Shown here piece after piece: positions 15,055-25,072 of a DNA stretch of 64,000 nt (positions within the stretch are counted from its first letter, which is position 1; each line of letters begins with the position of its first letter). The position numbers were made by a program, and so were the translations under genes. The notes under the pieces were generated by a model. That model ran no database searches. It saw nothing but the letters and a program-made list of their open reading frames with translations, and had not been told where the DNA came from. Source of the stretch: Bacteroidota bacterium (GTDB taxonomy: Bacteria; Bacteroidota; Ignavibacteria; Ignavibacteriales; Ignavibacteriaceae); assembly GCA_022564295.1 (NCBI GenBank), contig JADFLR010000017.1, forward strand, positions 1-64,000, read 5' to 3'.

Positions 15055-16440
15055 TCAGCTAAACATATTTATTATTTTATCTAATATTCCGATGGAATGT
15101 AGCAGAACTAAAAATATTAAAACCGGAGCAAAGAATCTCAAAAATATCTTCCAGAATTTTATCACCCAGGGGTTATTATCAAAAAGCTTTTCCGCTCCTT
15201 CACGAAGATTGACGAGTGCTTTATCAAATCCCCAAACCCAGGCAACAAATATGGAAATCAAAAGACCGCCAAGAGGCAGTAATATATTGGATGCAATGAA
15301 ATCAACAAAAGCAAAAAAGTTTAATCCGAAAATTTTAAAATCGGCTAACACATTAAACGAAAGAGCACTTGGAATACCAAGAATGGAAATAACTAAAGCA
15401 AGTACAATTACGGCTCTATGCCTTTGCCATCCTCTTTCATCTACAAAATAAGATACAACTACCTGAAGTAAAGATATTGATGAAGTTAAGGCAGCAATTG
15501 TAAGCAGCACGAAAAATAGAATTGAAAAAATGTAGCCACCAGGCATCTTTATAAAAACACTAGGTAAAGTATGAAAAATCAATCCTGGTCCTGCTGCGGG
15601 ATCCAAGCCAACTGCAAATACCGAAGTGAAAATTGCAATGCCTGCTATCAATGCTATTAGAGTATCGAGAAAGACAATTTGCAAAGCAGAATTAGGAACA
15701 CTTGTTTTTTTAGACATGTAACTGCCGTAAGTAAGCATGGCACCCATCCCCAAACTCAAAGTGAAAAACGCATGACCCAAAGCAATTAAAACTGATTGAG
15801 GACCTATTTTACTCCAATCCGGGTCCCATAAAAACTTCATTCCGTTTTCTGCACCTTCAAGTGTAAGTCCGCGGATCATAAGGATAATTAAAAGGAAAAA
15901 GAGGATTGGCATCATAATTTTACTGCCGCGTTCAATTCCTTTTCGAATTCCCGCCCAGACAATTACAGCAGTGATCAGCATAAATAAAATAAAATATCCG
16001 AGATTCCAGAAAATATTTCCTACGAGGTCGTTAAAATAATTTGCTGATGAAGTTGGTTCGGTGAAATTGAAAAAACTTCCTTTTAATGCTTCAACAATGT
16101 AGCCGAGTGCCCAGCCAGCTATAACAGCGTAGAATGATAAAATTAAAAATCCACCGACAATGCCCATTCCGCCAACGCTTGCCCAAAATTTTGAATTACT
16201 TAATTTGCGAAATGCACCAACCGGGTCTCGTTGTGTGGTTCTGCCTATTAGTATTTCTGCAATTAAAACGGGAAGACCAATTACTGCAATACATATTAAG
16301 TAAACTATTATGAAAGATGCGCCGCCGTTTTCTCCGGCGATGTAAGGGAATTTCCAGATATTGCCAAGTCCGATTGCTGAACCTGCTGCTGCTAAAATGA
16401 AACCGGTTTTTGATCCCCAACTTTCTCTTTTATTCTCCAT
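15055..16440 (-). CDS. Neurotransmitter:sodium symporter family transporter (NSS)
   Basis: This 461-residue protein has about 11-12 membrane helices. The first helix carries the NSS sodium/substrate-binding signature AAAGSAIGLGNIWKFPYIAG, and GGASFIIVYLICIAVIGLPV and SLGMGAMLTYGSYMSK are typical of bacterial LeuT-like proteins. The substrate is probably an amino acid. It is the first gene of a likely two-gene leftward unit with the AGCS symporter, and is divergent from the dipeptide epimerase gene across 207 AT-rich bases. Confidence 0.85.
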   Translation of the reverse strand: MENKRESWGSKTGFILAAAGSAIGLGNIWKFPYIAGENGGASFIIVYLICIAVIGLPVLIAEILIGRTTQRDPVGAFRKLSNSKFWASVGGMGIVGGFLILSFYAVIAGWALGYIVEALKGSFFNFTEPTSSANYFNDLVGNIFWNLGYFILFMLITAVIVWAGIRKGIERGSKIMMPILFFLLIILMIRGLTLEGAENGMKFLWDPDWSKIGPQSVLIALGHAFFTLSLGMGAMLTYGSYMSKKTSVPNSALQIVFLDTLIALIAGIAIFTSVFAVGLDPAAGPGLIFHTLPSVFIKMPGGYIFSILFFVLLTIAALTSSISLLQVVVSYFVDERGWQRHRAVIVLALVISILGIPSALSFNVLADFKIFGLNFFAFVDFIASNILLPLGGLLISIFVAWVWGFDKALVNLREGAEKLFDNNPWVIKFWKIFLRFFAPVLIFLVLLHSIGILDKIINMFS

Positions 16441-16647
16441 ACTGCTCCGGTTGGTTTTTACTTTAAGATATTGAAACTTTTAATTTTGAATAATTTGATT
16501 AGGAATATGAAGACTTTGAACTTTAATTTCAAATGAAAAGTTAAAAAATATTAAATTAGTTTCAATACAAATTCTTATCGAATGAGAATTAATTATTTTA
16601 CATAAGTTTAATATTATCTTATCATACTTAATACTATTTTGATTTAG

Positions 16648-17676
16648 ATGGCAAAGACTCTTAAATTAAGTTATCTTCCATACACACTAAAACTGAAACA
16701 CACTTTTACAGTTTCATCTTTTTCAAGAAATGAAACACCGGTAGTTTTAACAGAGATAGAATACGACGGCAAAGTTGGTTATGGTGAAGCTTCGCTGCCC
16801 CAGTATCTTGGTGAAACCCAGGAAAGTGTGATGGGCTTTTTATCTAAAATTGATTTTAGACAATTTGAAGATCCTTTGGATAGTGAAAACATATTAAATT
16901 ATGTAGATAATATTGAAGAAGGAAACAACGCTGCTAAAGCATCTGTTGATATTGCTTTACACGATCTAATCGGAAAGCTGTTAAAGATACCGCTATATAA
17001 ATATTTTGGTTTAACAAAACCTGTGAACGCTTACACGTCCTATACAATTGGTATTGATAGCAAAGAAATCATCAAAACAAAAATAGATGAAGGAAATGAT
17101 TTTAAATATCTGAAGATAAAACTCGGAAGGGGAAACGATAAAGAAATAATTGAAACAATTCGATCGGTAACAAATAAACCATTGTATGTTGATGTGAATC
17201 AGGGTTGGAACAATAAACAAGAAGCATTAGAAATGATTGAATGGCTGTTTGAGAAAAATGTAATTTTAATTGAGCAGCCGCTGCCAAAAGAAAATATTGA
17301 TGATATTGCATGGTTGAATGAAAAAAGTCCTTTACCAATTATCGCAGATGAGTCAATTAAGAGATTGAATGATATCGACAAAGTAAAAGGCATTTACTCA
17401 GGTATAAATATTAAGTTGATGAAATCAACCGGATTAAGAGAAGCATTATTGATGATAAATAAAGCAAGGGATTTTGGATTAAAGGTTATGCTTGGATGTA
17501 TGACAGAAACTTCTTGTGCAGTAAGTGCCGCAGCACATCTTTCATCACTTGCGGATTGGATTGATTTGGATGGTCCGCTTATGATTTCCAATGATTTGTT
17601 TGATGGAATATCGTATATTAAGGGTGAGATTAAAATAAACAAATTACCGGGGATTGGATTGATAAAAAAATTCTGA
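16648..17676 (+). CDS. Dipeptide epimerase (enolase superfamily, L-Ala-D/L-Glu epimerase type)
   Basis: This 342-residue protein belongs to the muconate-lactonizing subgroup. It has the catalytic K-x-K (YLKIKLGRG), the metal ligands in VDVNQGW, IEQPL and ADESI, and the opposing lysine in NIKLMKSTGL. The C-terminal MLGCMTETSCAVSAA strongly resembles L-Ala-D/L-Glu epimerases, which convert murein-derived dipeptides for reuse, although some relatives act on other dipeptides. Divergent placement from the amino acid symporters fits a role in peptide or murein recycling. Confidence 0.8.
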   Translation: MAKTLKLSYLPYTLKLKHTFTVSSFSRNETPVVLTEIEYDGKVGYGEASLPQYLGETQESVMGFLSKIDFRQFEDPLDSENILNYVDNIEEGNNAAKASVDIALHDLIGKLLKIPLYKYFGLTKPVNAYTSYTIGIDSKEIIKTKIDEGNDFKYLKIKLGRGNDKEIIETIRSVTNKPLYVDVNQGWNNKQEALEMIEWLFEKNVILIEQPLPKENIDDIAWLNEKSPLPIIADESIKRLNDIDKVKGIYSGINIKLMKSTGLREALLMINKARDFGLKVMLGCMTETSCAVSAAAHLSSLADWIDLDGPLMISNDLFDGISYIKGEIKINKLPGIGLIKKF

Positions 17677-17790
17677 TTTATTGAATAAAAAAAGTATATT
17701 GTTTAAAAAAGCATATTATTAGTCGATTTATTATTGATAAAATAATTCTTATTTTTAAGCAATAGAATATAAAAATATTAAGGAGTTGTT

Positions 17791-18417
17791 ATGAGTAAAT
17801 TATTTGTTTCAAACAAAGATGAAACAGCCAGAATGTTTAAGAGCGATTTTTTAGAAGCATTTTCAAAAATACATTGGACTGTACCACTTTTTATTTACGT
17901 TCCTGTAATTGGATATTTATTTTATTTAACAATTGTTGATAAAATACCTGCATTAGAAATTATCGGGCTAATTGCTGCGGGATTATTTATCTGGACAATC
18001 ACCGAATATTTATTACATCGATTTATTTTTCACTTTCATACCACAAGCAATTTTGGGAAGCGTATAACTTTTATGTTTCATGGCGTTCATCACGATTATC
18101 CTAACGACACCAAAAGATTAGTTATGCCTCCTGCGGTTAGCATTCCTTTAGCTACAGGATTTTTCTTTCTCTTTAAAGTCTTAGTTGGCGATATTTTTGT
18201 AGCGCCTTTCTTTATTGGTTTTATTGCGGGGTATTTATTTTATGATATTTCGCATTACGCCATTCATCACTTTAATATGCATAGTAAATTCTGGTTGGTT
18301 ATAAAAAATCATCATATGATTCATCATTATCAGAGACCGGAGTTAGGGTTTGGTGTTAGTTCTCCTTTATGGGATTTAATATTAAAAACCGGTTATGATG
18401 CAAAGAAAAAAGACTAA
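17791..18417 (+). CDS. Fatty acid hydroxylase / sterol desaturase family membrane protein
   Basis: This 208-residue protein has four predicted membrane segments and the di-iron histidine clusters HRFIFHFH, HGVHHDYP, HYAIHHFNMH and HHMIHHYQ. The ending YQRPELGFGVSSPLWD resembles fatty-acid 2-hydroxylases (Scs7/FA2H), which hydroxylate acyl chains of sphingolipids or other lipids. AAGGAG at ideal spacing before the ATG confirms the start. It is a single gene; the lone receiver gene follows after 49 bases. Substrate unknown. Confidence 0.8.
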   Translation: MSKLFVSNKDETARMFKSDFLEAFSKIHWTVPLFIYVPVIGYLFYLTIVDKIPALEIIGLIAAGLFIWTITEYLLHRFIFHFHTTSNFGKRITFMFHGVHHDYPNDTKRLVMPPAVSIPLATGFFFLFKVLVGDIFVAPFFIGFIAGYLFYDISHYAIHHFNMHSKFWLVIKNHHMIHHYQRPELGFGVSSPLWDLILKTGYDAKKKD

Positions 18418-18466
18418 TTTTATTGTAAAAATAATTCTTAATTAGTTAGTACTTCGCATAATTGCA

Positions 18467-18850
18467 GTGACATCTAAAAGAAATAAAATATTAGTAGTTG
18501 AAGATAATACCGAAACACAGCTTATCATAAAGGTTAACTTACGGGATGTTTACGATGTTGAGATAACCAATAATGCAGATGACGCCATTTCATTAATTAA
18601 AAACAATAGTTTCGATCTTGTTTTACTTGATATTAATTTAGGAAATGGTAAAGATGGAAGGGATGTTTTAAATATGATTAAGAAAGAACCTGATTATTCC
18701 ATTCTGCCGGTAATTATTATTACTGCATACGATATAAAAGAAGATGAAAAAGATCTACTAATGAAATTATCCTGTGATTATTTGGAAAAACCACTCGATA
18801 AGAAGGTGCTGCTTAATTCTATTGGCAGTTGTCTTAGTTCAGCTAAGTGA
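18467..18850 (+). CDS. Single-domain response regulator receiver
   Basis: This 127-residue protein is only a receiver domain: acidic pocket VVEDNTE, phospho-acceptor in LVLLDINLGNGKDG, the conserved Thr/Ser in IIITAYD and Lys in LEKPLD. The start is GTG (MTSKRNK) without a strong ribosome-binding site. There is no output domain, so it probably passes phosphate to, or regulates, another protein. Its receiver resembles that of the hybrid kinase at 32257-35682 (DINL...G...G.D), but the partner is unknown. Confidence 0.8.
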   Translation: MTSKRNKILVVEDNTETQLIIKVNLRDVYDVEITNNADDAISLIKNNSFDLVLLDINLGNGKDGRDVLNMIKKEPDYSILPVIIITAYDIKEDEKDLLMKLSCDYLEKPLDKKVLLNSIGSCLSSAK

Positions 18851-18900
18851 GATGAATTTATTTAATAACTCAAGTTGACCGCCTACAATAAAACTGTTAA

Positions 18901-19022
18901 AACGGTTAGAAAGGCACTTTTTTATTTCGGTAACCCACGACTTAAGTCTTGGGTTACTTAATAACCAACCTAATAAATTAACCGTTTCAAAGGTTTTTGA
19001 TTTATCAGTTTTTAAACGGTTA
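18901..19022. repeat. Nested palindromic repeat (REP/IS200-hairpin-like)
   Basis: A 28-base near-perfect palindrome (GTAACCCA...TGGGTTAC, one mismatch) at 18930-18957 sits between AACGGTTA (18901-18908) and TAACCGTT (18979-18986), and a third AACGGTTA lies at 19015-19022. Such hairpins resemble those bound by REP-associated or IS200-type Y1 transposases; no transposase gene is nearby. Confidence 0.4.
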
Positions 19023-19062
19023 ACTTAATTAATATAATCTATTAATTTAATCTTATAATTAG

Positions 19063-20721
19063 ATGAACTTCATCTCACCTTGTTTGATCATTTCAATTTG
19101 TCTTTTGTTCACTTCAAATATCTCTCCTCAGGAAAATAGTTTTTATATTCGGCTGAACCAGGTTGGGTTTTTACCAGATGATATGAAATCCGGCGTGATA
19201 CTTTCGGAAGAAGAAATTCCCTTAAACGAATTTGCTGTAATCGATCAAATAATAAACAGAAAAGTATATGCAGGCGAAATCCGAAAATCTGATAACAATT
19301 ACAGTAAATTTAATAATTGCTACTACTTTGATTTCACAAAATTAAACGATACTGGGAAATTCATTATTACTGTTGGCAATGAATCAAGTTTCCCCTTCAT
19401 AATAGGTGAAGACGTTTACAATTCCGTTGTTGATTCGTTAATGTTATTCTTTAGAATTCAGCGCTGTGGTCCTACTCACCCTTTAATGCACAAAAAATGT
19501 CATCTCTCTGATGTCTCAACAATTATCAGCTCCGCATTAGATACTTCTTATAGTTCAGTTGATGTTACAGGGGGATGGCACGATGCAGGTGATTATATTA
19601 AGTTTTTTTCTACCTCAGCTCTAACTACCTATATGCTGCTGTTTGCTTATGAATTTGATAAAGAAAAATTCGGATTCGATAACGATAATAACAATGTGCC
19701 GGATATTCTTGAAGAAGCAAAGGTAGGATTAGATTGGCTTTTACGATGTAATATCTCGGATACATTGTTTGTTGTTCAGGTGCAGGATTTGCAAGACCAT
19801 GCGGTTGGCTGGAGATTACCGGAAAACGATTCCCTTCAATTCGGCAGACCTGCGTTTACCGGATTGAGTAAAAATCTTGTGGGAATTTATTCTGCAGTAT
19901 TGTCATTAGCTTCGCGGATATGGAATGAAAAATTTTTAAGCGATGAATTTGCTAACCGCTGTTTAACTTCTGCTATTCAAAAATATTCTATACATCAAAA
20001 CATAAATGACATTGACAACATTCATACTGCATTTTATAATGATAAAAACTATTACGGAAAACTTGCTCTCGGTGCTATAGAATTATATAATGCTACCGGA
20101 ATAAAAAACTATTTGAAAGATGCGGTTATTTACGGCGACAGTGCTAAACAAGACTTCTGGTGGAGCTGGGGAGATGTTAATTCTTTAGCTCATTATAAAT
20201 TATCTAAAGTTATCACGCGTTTTGGGGATTATATTAAATCAAACATCAATTACTTTAATGCAAAAAAAGATAGTTCTGTTTTTAATGAAGGAGTTAATTA
20301 CACCTGGGGAACAACAACGTCTCTATTAGGTTCCGCATTACAGGCAATACTTTACAAAGCATTAACAGGAAGTAAACAGTTCGATTCTTTAATAATTCTT
20401 CAGAGAGATTATATTCTTGGGAGAAATCCCTGGGGGTTGTCTTTTATCAACGGTATAGGAGAAGAATATCCTGAACATATTCACTCACAAATTGCATTTT
20501 TTAAAAACGGAAATTTACCTGGTGCATTATCGGCAGGCGGCGCACCTGTTTCAATCATTAATAAATATGAGATAACTCGTTCAGATTCAAGCTTTTCATG
20601 TTTCAATTCTCAGGCTGTAGAATATTTTGATGATTGGAATGATTATATAACAAATGAAGCAACTATATTTGGGAATGCTACCGCTTTGTTTGTCTATGGT
20701 TACTTTTCAAACCGGAAATAA
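19063..20721 (+). CDS. Secreted glycoside hydrolase family 9 (endoglucanase-like)
   Basis: This 552-residue protein has a signal peptide (FISPCLIISICLLFTSNIS), then an Ig-like N-terminal cellulase domain (FYIRLNQVGFLPDDMKSGVI), then an alpha/alpha-barrel GH9 domain. Catalytic-region motifs are GGWHDAGDYIKF (the DAGD aspartates), RDYILGRNPWGLSFI, and WNDYITNEATIFGNA with the acid Glu. GH9 enzymes cut beta-1,4-glucans such as cellulose. It lies 242 bases before the KaiC-like gene and the polysaccharide synthase genes on the same strand. A role in trimming the polymer made there, as cellulases do in bcs clusters, is a possible alternative to plant-biomass use. Confidence 0.85.
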   Translation: MNFISPCLIISICLLFTSNISPQENSFYIRLNQVGFLPDDMKSGVILSEEEIPLNEFAVIDQIINRKVYAGEIRKSDNNYSKFNNCYYFDFTKLNDTGKFIITVGNESSFPFIIGEDVYNSVVDSLMLFFRIQRCGPTHPLMHKKCHLSDVSTIISSALDTSYSSVDVTGGWHDAGDYIKFFSTSALTTYMLLFAYEFDKEKFGFDNDNNNVPDILEEAKVGLDWLLRCNISDTLFVVQVQDLQDHAVGWRLPENDSLQFGRPAFTGLSKNLVGIYSAVLSLASRIWNEKFLSDEFANRCLTSAIQKYSIHQNINDIDNIHTAFYNDKNYYGKLALGAIELYNATGIKNYLKDAVIYGDSAKQDFWWSWGDVNSLAHYKLSKVITRFGDYIKSNINYFNAKKDSSVFNEGVNYTWGTTTSLLGSALQAILYKALTGSKQFDSLIILQRDYILGRNPWGLSFINGIGEEYPEHIHSQIAFFKNGNLPGALSAGGAPVSIINKYEITRSDSSFSCFNSQAVEYFDDWNDYITNEATIFGNATALFVYGYFSNRK

Positions 20722-20963
20722 CTTATCGCAAACAAACTTGCTAATTGTTTATCTCTGTCAGAACACGAATATTTTTTTCATTATCTTATACATATCAATC
20801 TTTATTTAAAAATTGCAAAAATTTAATGTAACAGAATAGGACATCAATTTTCTAATTGTCTCTGTTTAGTCTTAAAATTAATACCCTTATTAAATATTTA
20901 GCTACAATGCAATTTGTTCATTCGGCACAATATTTGGCTTAAAAGAGTAAAATTTCTAAAAAT

Positions 20964-22208
20964 ATGACAAAAAAAATTCAGTTATTCCCTTCGGGAATTC
21001 CTCTGGTTGATTTTGCGTGGGGAGGGCTTTATAGAGCTGGAACTTATTTCTTAATTGGCCCACGTAAATCCGGCAGAACTTTATTAGCATTACAATATGC
21101 ATTGGAATGTGCACAGAGGAGAGAAGTATGTCTTTTCTTCACTACTATGCGTCCAAAAGATCTTTTGATTCATGCGGCTTCAATTGATTTTGATTTACAG
21201 CATTATATGAATCAAAATTTGATAATTGTTGTTAGAGTTACTCCACCGGAAGATTTACAAGAAGTGGAAGATCCAGATACACATTTAGCCGAATATATTA
21301 AGGATATAGTTCCTGTTGTTGAACAGTACAATCCCAATAAAATTGTTTTCGATGAACTTACTCCTTTTATTGGGTTTAAAGACCTTAAATTCTTAAAGGA
21401 TATTTTTTTACATACCATAGATGGTATAGAAAATACAGAAATAACAAGTCTGTATATTCTTGCCGAACCTGCTAATCCTGCATCACAGAACATCATAGAC
21501 ACTTTAATAGATTGCTCCACCGGTATAATTGGTCTTCAGAAAAAAGCAGAAGTTGTAAATAAATATCATTCTGGCATAATGACCATCACTCCAAATGTTG
21601 GCCATACAGAAGGTAAGTTCTCTGCAAACTACTATATCGAACCGTATAAAGGTATCTTGGTTGATTATACACCTAGTGAAGCGGAGAGGATAAAACCTGA
21701 ATTTATTACTCCCACCGCTGAACAAAAGTACGAAAGCTTTGCAGATATAAATATGGAAGGTGATGTAATTACACTTTCAAATGTTTATTCGCTTCAAGAT
21801 TTCGAACTAATAATTAATAATCAAATTGCACTTTTCCAGATTACGGGACAGGAATTTGCTTTGGTTTCAATTCGATTGGATGAATATGCCGAAAGAAAAG
21901 GAATGCTTACTCTTAACCAATTGAGAAATGCGATAAGACTTTCAACAGATATTAAAGATAAAATTTGTACGATCGGTAGTAAGTTATTCGTGTTAATTAC
22001 CAGACCCAAAAAGAATGTTGTTGCTAATTTAGTAACAAAAATCAGATCTAATTTGCCTAATGACGATCCTAGTTTTTTCAAGGCAATTTCACCACACATC
22101 TCAGTATATGCTATAGTGGTAAATAAAGATGTAAAAAATGCGGAGGGAATGATTGCTCAAATTCTTAAAGACACTGCAGCAAAAGATGATAAACCCCGTC
22201 GTTTTTAA
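20964..22208 (+). CDS. KaiC/RecA-like ATPase-fold protein with altered Walker A and a GGDEF-like tail
   Basis: Residues 1-225 follow the KaiC/GvpD pattern: FPSGIPLVDFAWGGLYRAGT, P-loop GPRKSGRT, VCLFFTTMRPKDL, and a Walker B-like IVFDELTP. In the P-loop the usual GK[ST] is GRT, so the nucleotide-binding lysine is replaced by arginine. Residues 290-400 (QDFELIINNQIALFQITGQE, FALVSIRLDEY) have the layout of a degenerate nucleotide-cyclase (GGDEF) fold without the GGDEF motif. It ends 14 bases before the TPR/barrel gene, so it is probably the first gene of the polysaccharide operon and a regulator of it. This role is inferred. Confidence 0.65.
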   Translation: MTKKIQLFPSGIPLVDFAWGGLYRAGTYFLIGPRKSGRTLLALQYALECAQRREVCLFFTTMRPKDLLIHAASIDFDLQHYMNQNLIIVVRVTPPEDLQEVEDPDTHLAEYIKDIVPVVEQYNPNKIVFDELTPFIGFKDLKFLKDIFLHTIDGIENTEITSLYILAEPANPASQNIIDTLIDCSTGIIGLQKKAEVVNKYHSGIMTITPNVGHTEGKFSANYYIEPYKGILVDYTPSEAERIKPEFITPTAEQKYESFADINMEGDVITLSNVYSLQDFELIINNQIALFQITGQEFALVSIRLDEYAERKGMLTLNQLRNAIRLSTDIKDKICTIGSKLFVLITRPKKNVVANLVTKIRSNLPNDDPSFFKAISPHISVYAIVVNKDVKNAEGMIAQILKDTAAKDDKPRRF

Positions 22209-22222
22209 TTTTAATATCTATT

Positions 22223-25072
22223 ATGAAATCCGTTTTAACGTGCATACTGTTTCTTACTATACTCATACCTGTCTTTGCTCAGCCATCCTCTGAATTACTG
22301 CGGCTTGAAGCTATTGAAAATATCAACAAGGGACAATACGGTGAAGCAATCGAATTACTAAATCGTTACATTTCAGCAAATCCGCAAACGTCCGAAGGTT
22401 TCAATCTTAGGGGCACTTGTTTTGAAAAAAGAGGTGAGTATGAGAAAGCGTTTTATGATTATCGCTCAGCTTTAAAACTTGATTCGGATAATTCAGTTTA
22501 CAAATCAAATTTATCCCGCACAACAGAAGAATTTCATAAGCTTTTATATAACACAATTTCTGGTTATAAAAGAGAAATTGCAATTAATCCATCAAAAGCA
22601 AAGAACTATTTAGAAGTTGGTAAAAGTTATAAAAAGTTAGGCGATTGGCAAACAGCAGAAGAATGGTATGATGATTATCGGCGAAGGGAAGAAGCATCAG
22701 CCGATGAAATACTGCGTTACACAGAAATACTTGCAAAGAATAAACATATCTCTAAAGGTGAGCCAATACTTAAAAGATACACACAAAAATATCCTGACGA
22801 TCACCGTTTATGGTCTCGGTACGGTTATTTTACTATGTGGCTGGGAATGAAAAAAACTGCTCTCTACGCATTTGAAAATGCTTTGGAATTAAGACCTTAT
22901 TTTAAAGAGGCGATGGACGGTTATGATATGGTAAGAGGTAAAGGATATGTTTACACAGTAAATGATACAACCACAAGATTTTACTACGGGATGCCATCGC
23001 CCAAAAAATATAAACAGTATCCAATTGATAGATACTACAGGAAGCTTAAAAAAAATTCTGCTGATATTGCAACACGCTATCTTCTTATAGATGAGCTGGT
23101 TAAGAATAATCGTTATAATGAAGCAGATCAGCAGTTGAATATTCTATCGGAAACACAATCCGGGGACAGCAAATTTCTGATGGTTGTGGCAGAAGTGATG
23201 AACAAAAAAAATCAATATTATGAAAATAAAATCAGTACGCTTGAAAGAAAATTATCATTCAATCCAAACGATAGAAAAACAGTTCTAGAATTGGGGAAAT
23301 ATTATTCATACCACAAACAATATGCTAATGCCATAAAACTTTATGATGATTATCTCCTAAACTATTACAGCGACGAGGAAGTACGCTATCAAAAAGCAAG
23401 GTTATTATCCCAGGCAGGTAAATTAGATGATGCACGGGATGACATGGTAATTGTGTTGAACCACGTACCCAATAATAAAAATTATCAGTTATTGCACGGA
23501 CAATTATTAGTTTGGCTTGAAGAAGATCTTAATGTGGCTGAAAAAAATCTTAATAATGTATTAAGTAAAGATCCGGAAAACGTAGATGCATTAATCACAT
23601 TAGCAATTCTGAATTTTCAAAAGAATGATCTTGCAAGTGCTGAATTGTATGTTAACAATGGAATTAAAATTGATCCAAAAAATAATGACCTTATGCAATT
23701 GGAAAGATCAATTGAGTTGCAGAAGAAAATTAATAAAGAATCAGAAACTTACAGTTTATTAGAGCAGGCACGCAAATACACATTCAAAAAGCAATGCAAT
23801 GAAGCAATAGATTACTATAAAATGTATTTCAACGAACCAGCCGCAGATATATACTTAAAAAAAGAACTTGCCCAAGCTTATTTGTGCAATAACAATTACG
23901 GTGCTGCAATTAAAATTTATGATTATCTCATTTTAAAATATCCTGATGATTACGATTTAGCCAAGCAGCTTGCTAAGCTATATTATTGGAGTGGAGATTC
24001 GTTAGCCGCATTATATCAATTTCAAAAATTATCTGCTGAAAATCCTGACGACGCTGAAGCAAAATTATTCCTCGGTGATACTTATATGCAGGTGGGTGAT
24101 TACAAGAATGCCAGAAGGGTTTATGAAGAACTTTTAGTAATTTCACCATCATCACATATTGTACAAACAAGAATGGTGTGGCTCGGAGATGCTGGTTTTA
24201 ATGGTTATTCTGCTACTTCGTTTCCCACTCATTTTTCTATTATTCCTGATGGATATTATTTCGGCGATAATCTCGATTTCACTTACACCACACAAGGTGC
24301 AAAATTAGAGTTGGGAGTTGCAAGTTTCTTATCACTTGCTGCAAGCGGATATTTCGGTTTTGTTTCTTCCGAGCAAACGAGATTAAATCTTAATATTATC
24401 CGCGCAGATGGTTATATTAGATTCAGTGAACTTGTAACGGGTTCGGTTGCTTATGGAGTAACAAATTTCAAAAACGATACGAGCACTGATATTTTTGAAG
24501 TATCTGTTAGAGCATCAAAGCAAAAAAAATATAATTTTTCGGCAAGCTTTTATTCTTCCGATGCTGTGCAGATATTGTACTCTCCGTTTTTAGTTGATCT
24601 TCGACTCACTGCAAATTATACTTTATTAACCGGAGAGTATATTACTAAAGATGGAGTATTGCTTAGAGCAGATGCGGCTTTTATTGCTGTATCCGATGAT
24701 AACAGGGGAAGCAAGGTGATATTAAGAATAGGGAAAATATTTGATGAATTTTATGGAGTTGGCTATGAGTATTACTATTACAATTTCAATGAGCAGACAC
24801 TTCTTTACTGGTCGCCTAATAATTTTGAATCACACAGTATTTGGGGCGACTGGGATGCAATAGCTGATGCCGATTTTTTACTGAGCTTAAAAGGTAAACT
24901 GGGACTTATTCCAAACGAGAATTTTATTGTTAGAGAATTTCATACTAATCTGAGTTATAATTTTACTTCTAATTTTGTACTGCAGGTAAGAATGTCTTTT
25001 GCAAGTTCTGTGCGATTAAGTCAAGGTTACAATTCGATATCTTTTGGGCTGTCTGTGTACTGGACTTTATAA
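22223..25072 (+). CDS. TPR-repeat protein with C-terminal outer-membrane barrel (YaiO/PgaA/BcsC-like)
   Basis: This 949-residue exported protein has a signal peptide (CILFLTILIPVFAQ), a long series of TPR helices over residues 25-660 (for example GQYGEAIELLNRYISANP, YGAAIKIYDYLILKYPDD), and from about residue 680 an amphipathic beta-strand region ending YNSISFGLSVYWTL, like the YaiO outer-membrane barrel. The architecture parallels PgaA, BcsC and PelB, which guide a polysaccharide across the periplasm and outer membrane. The processive glycosyltransferase lies just downstream. The polymer is unknown. Confidence 0.75.
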   Translation: MKSVLTCILFLTILIPVFAQPSSELLRLEAIENINKGQYGEAIELLNRYISANPQTSEGFNLRGTCFEKRGEYEKAFYDYRSALKLDSDNSVYKSNLSRTTEEFHKLLYNTISGYKREIAINPSKAKNYLEVGKSYKKLGDWQTAEEWYDDYRRREEASADEILRYTEILAKNKHISKGEPILKRYTQKYPDDHRLWSRYGYFTMWLGMKKTALYAFENALELRPYFKEAMDGYDMVRGKGYVYTVNDTTTRFYYGMPSPKKYKQYPIDRYYRKLKKNSADIATRYLLIDELVKNNRYNEADQQLNILSETQSGDSKFLMVVAEVMNKKNQYYENKISTLERKLSFNPNDRKTVLELGKYYSYHKQYANAIKLYDDYLLNYYSDEEVRYQKARLLSQAGKLDDARDDMVIVLNHVPNNKNYQLLHGQLLVWLEEDLNVAEKNLNNVLSKDPENVDALITLAILNFQKNDLASAELYVNNGIKIDPKNNDLMQLERSIELQKKINKESETYSLLEQARKYTFKKQCNEAIDYYKMYFNEPAADIYLKKELAQAYLCNNNYGAAIKIYDYLILKYPDDYDLAKQLAKLYYWSGDSLAALYQFQKLSAENPDDAEAKLFLGDTYMQVGDYKNARRVYEELLVISPSSHIVQTRMVWLGDAGFNGYSATSFPTHFSIIPDGYYFGDNLDFTYTTQGAKLELGVASFLSLAASGYFGFVSSEQTRLNLNIIRADGYIRFSELVTGSVAYGVTNFKNDTSTDIFEVSVRASKQKKYNFSASFYSSDAVQILYSPFLVDLRLTANYTLLTGEYITKDGVLLRADAAFIAVSDDNRGSKVILRIGKIFDEFYGVGYEYYYYNFNEQTLLYWSPNNFESHSIWGDWDAIADADFLLSLKGKLGLIPNENFIVREFHTNLSYNFTSNFVLQVRMSFASSVRLSQGYNSISFGLSVYWTL

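Noticed and set aside
18901-19022. CRISPR array
   Set aside because: Repeats are inverted and few, spacers are not of equal length, and no cas genes are present.
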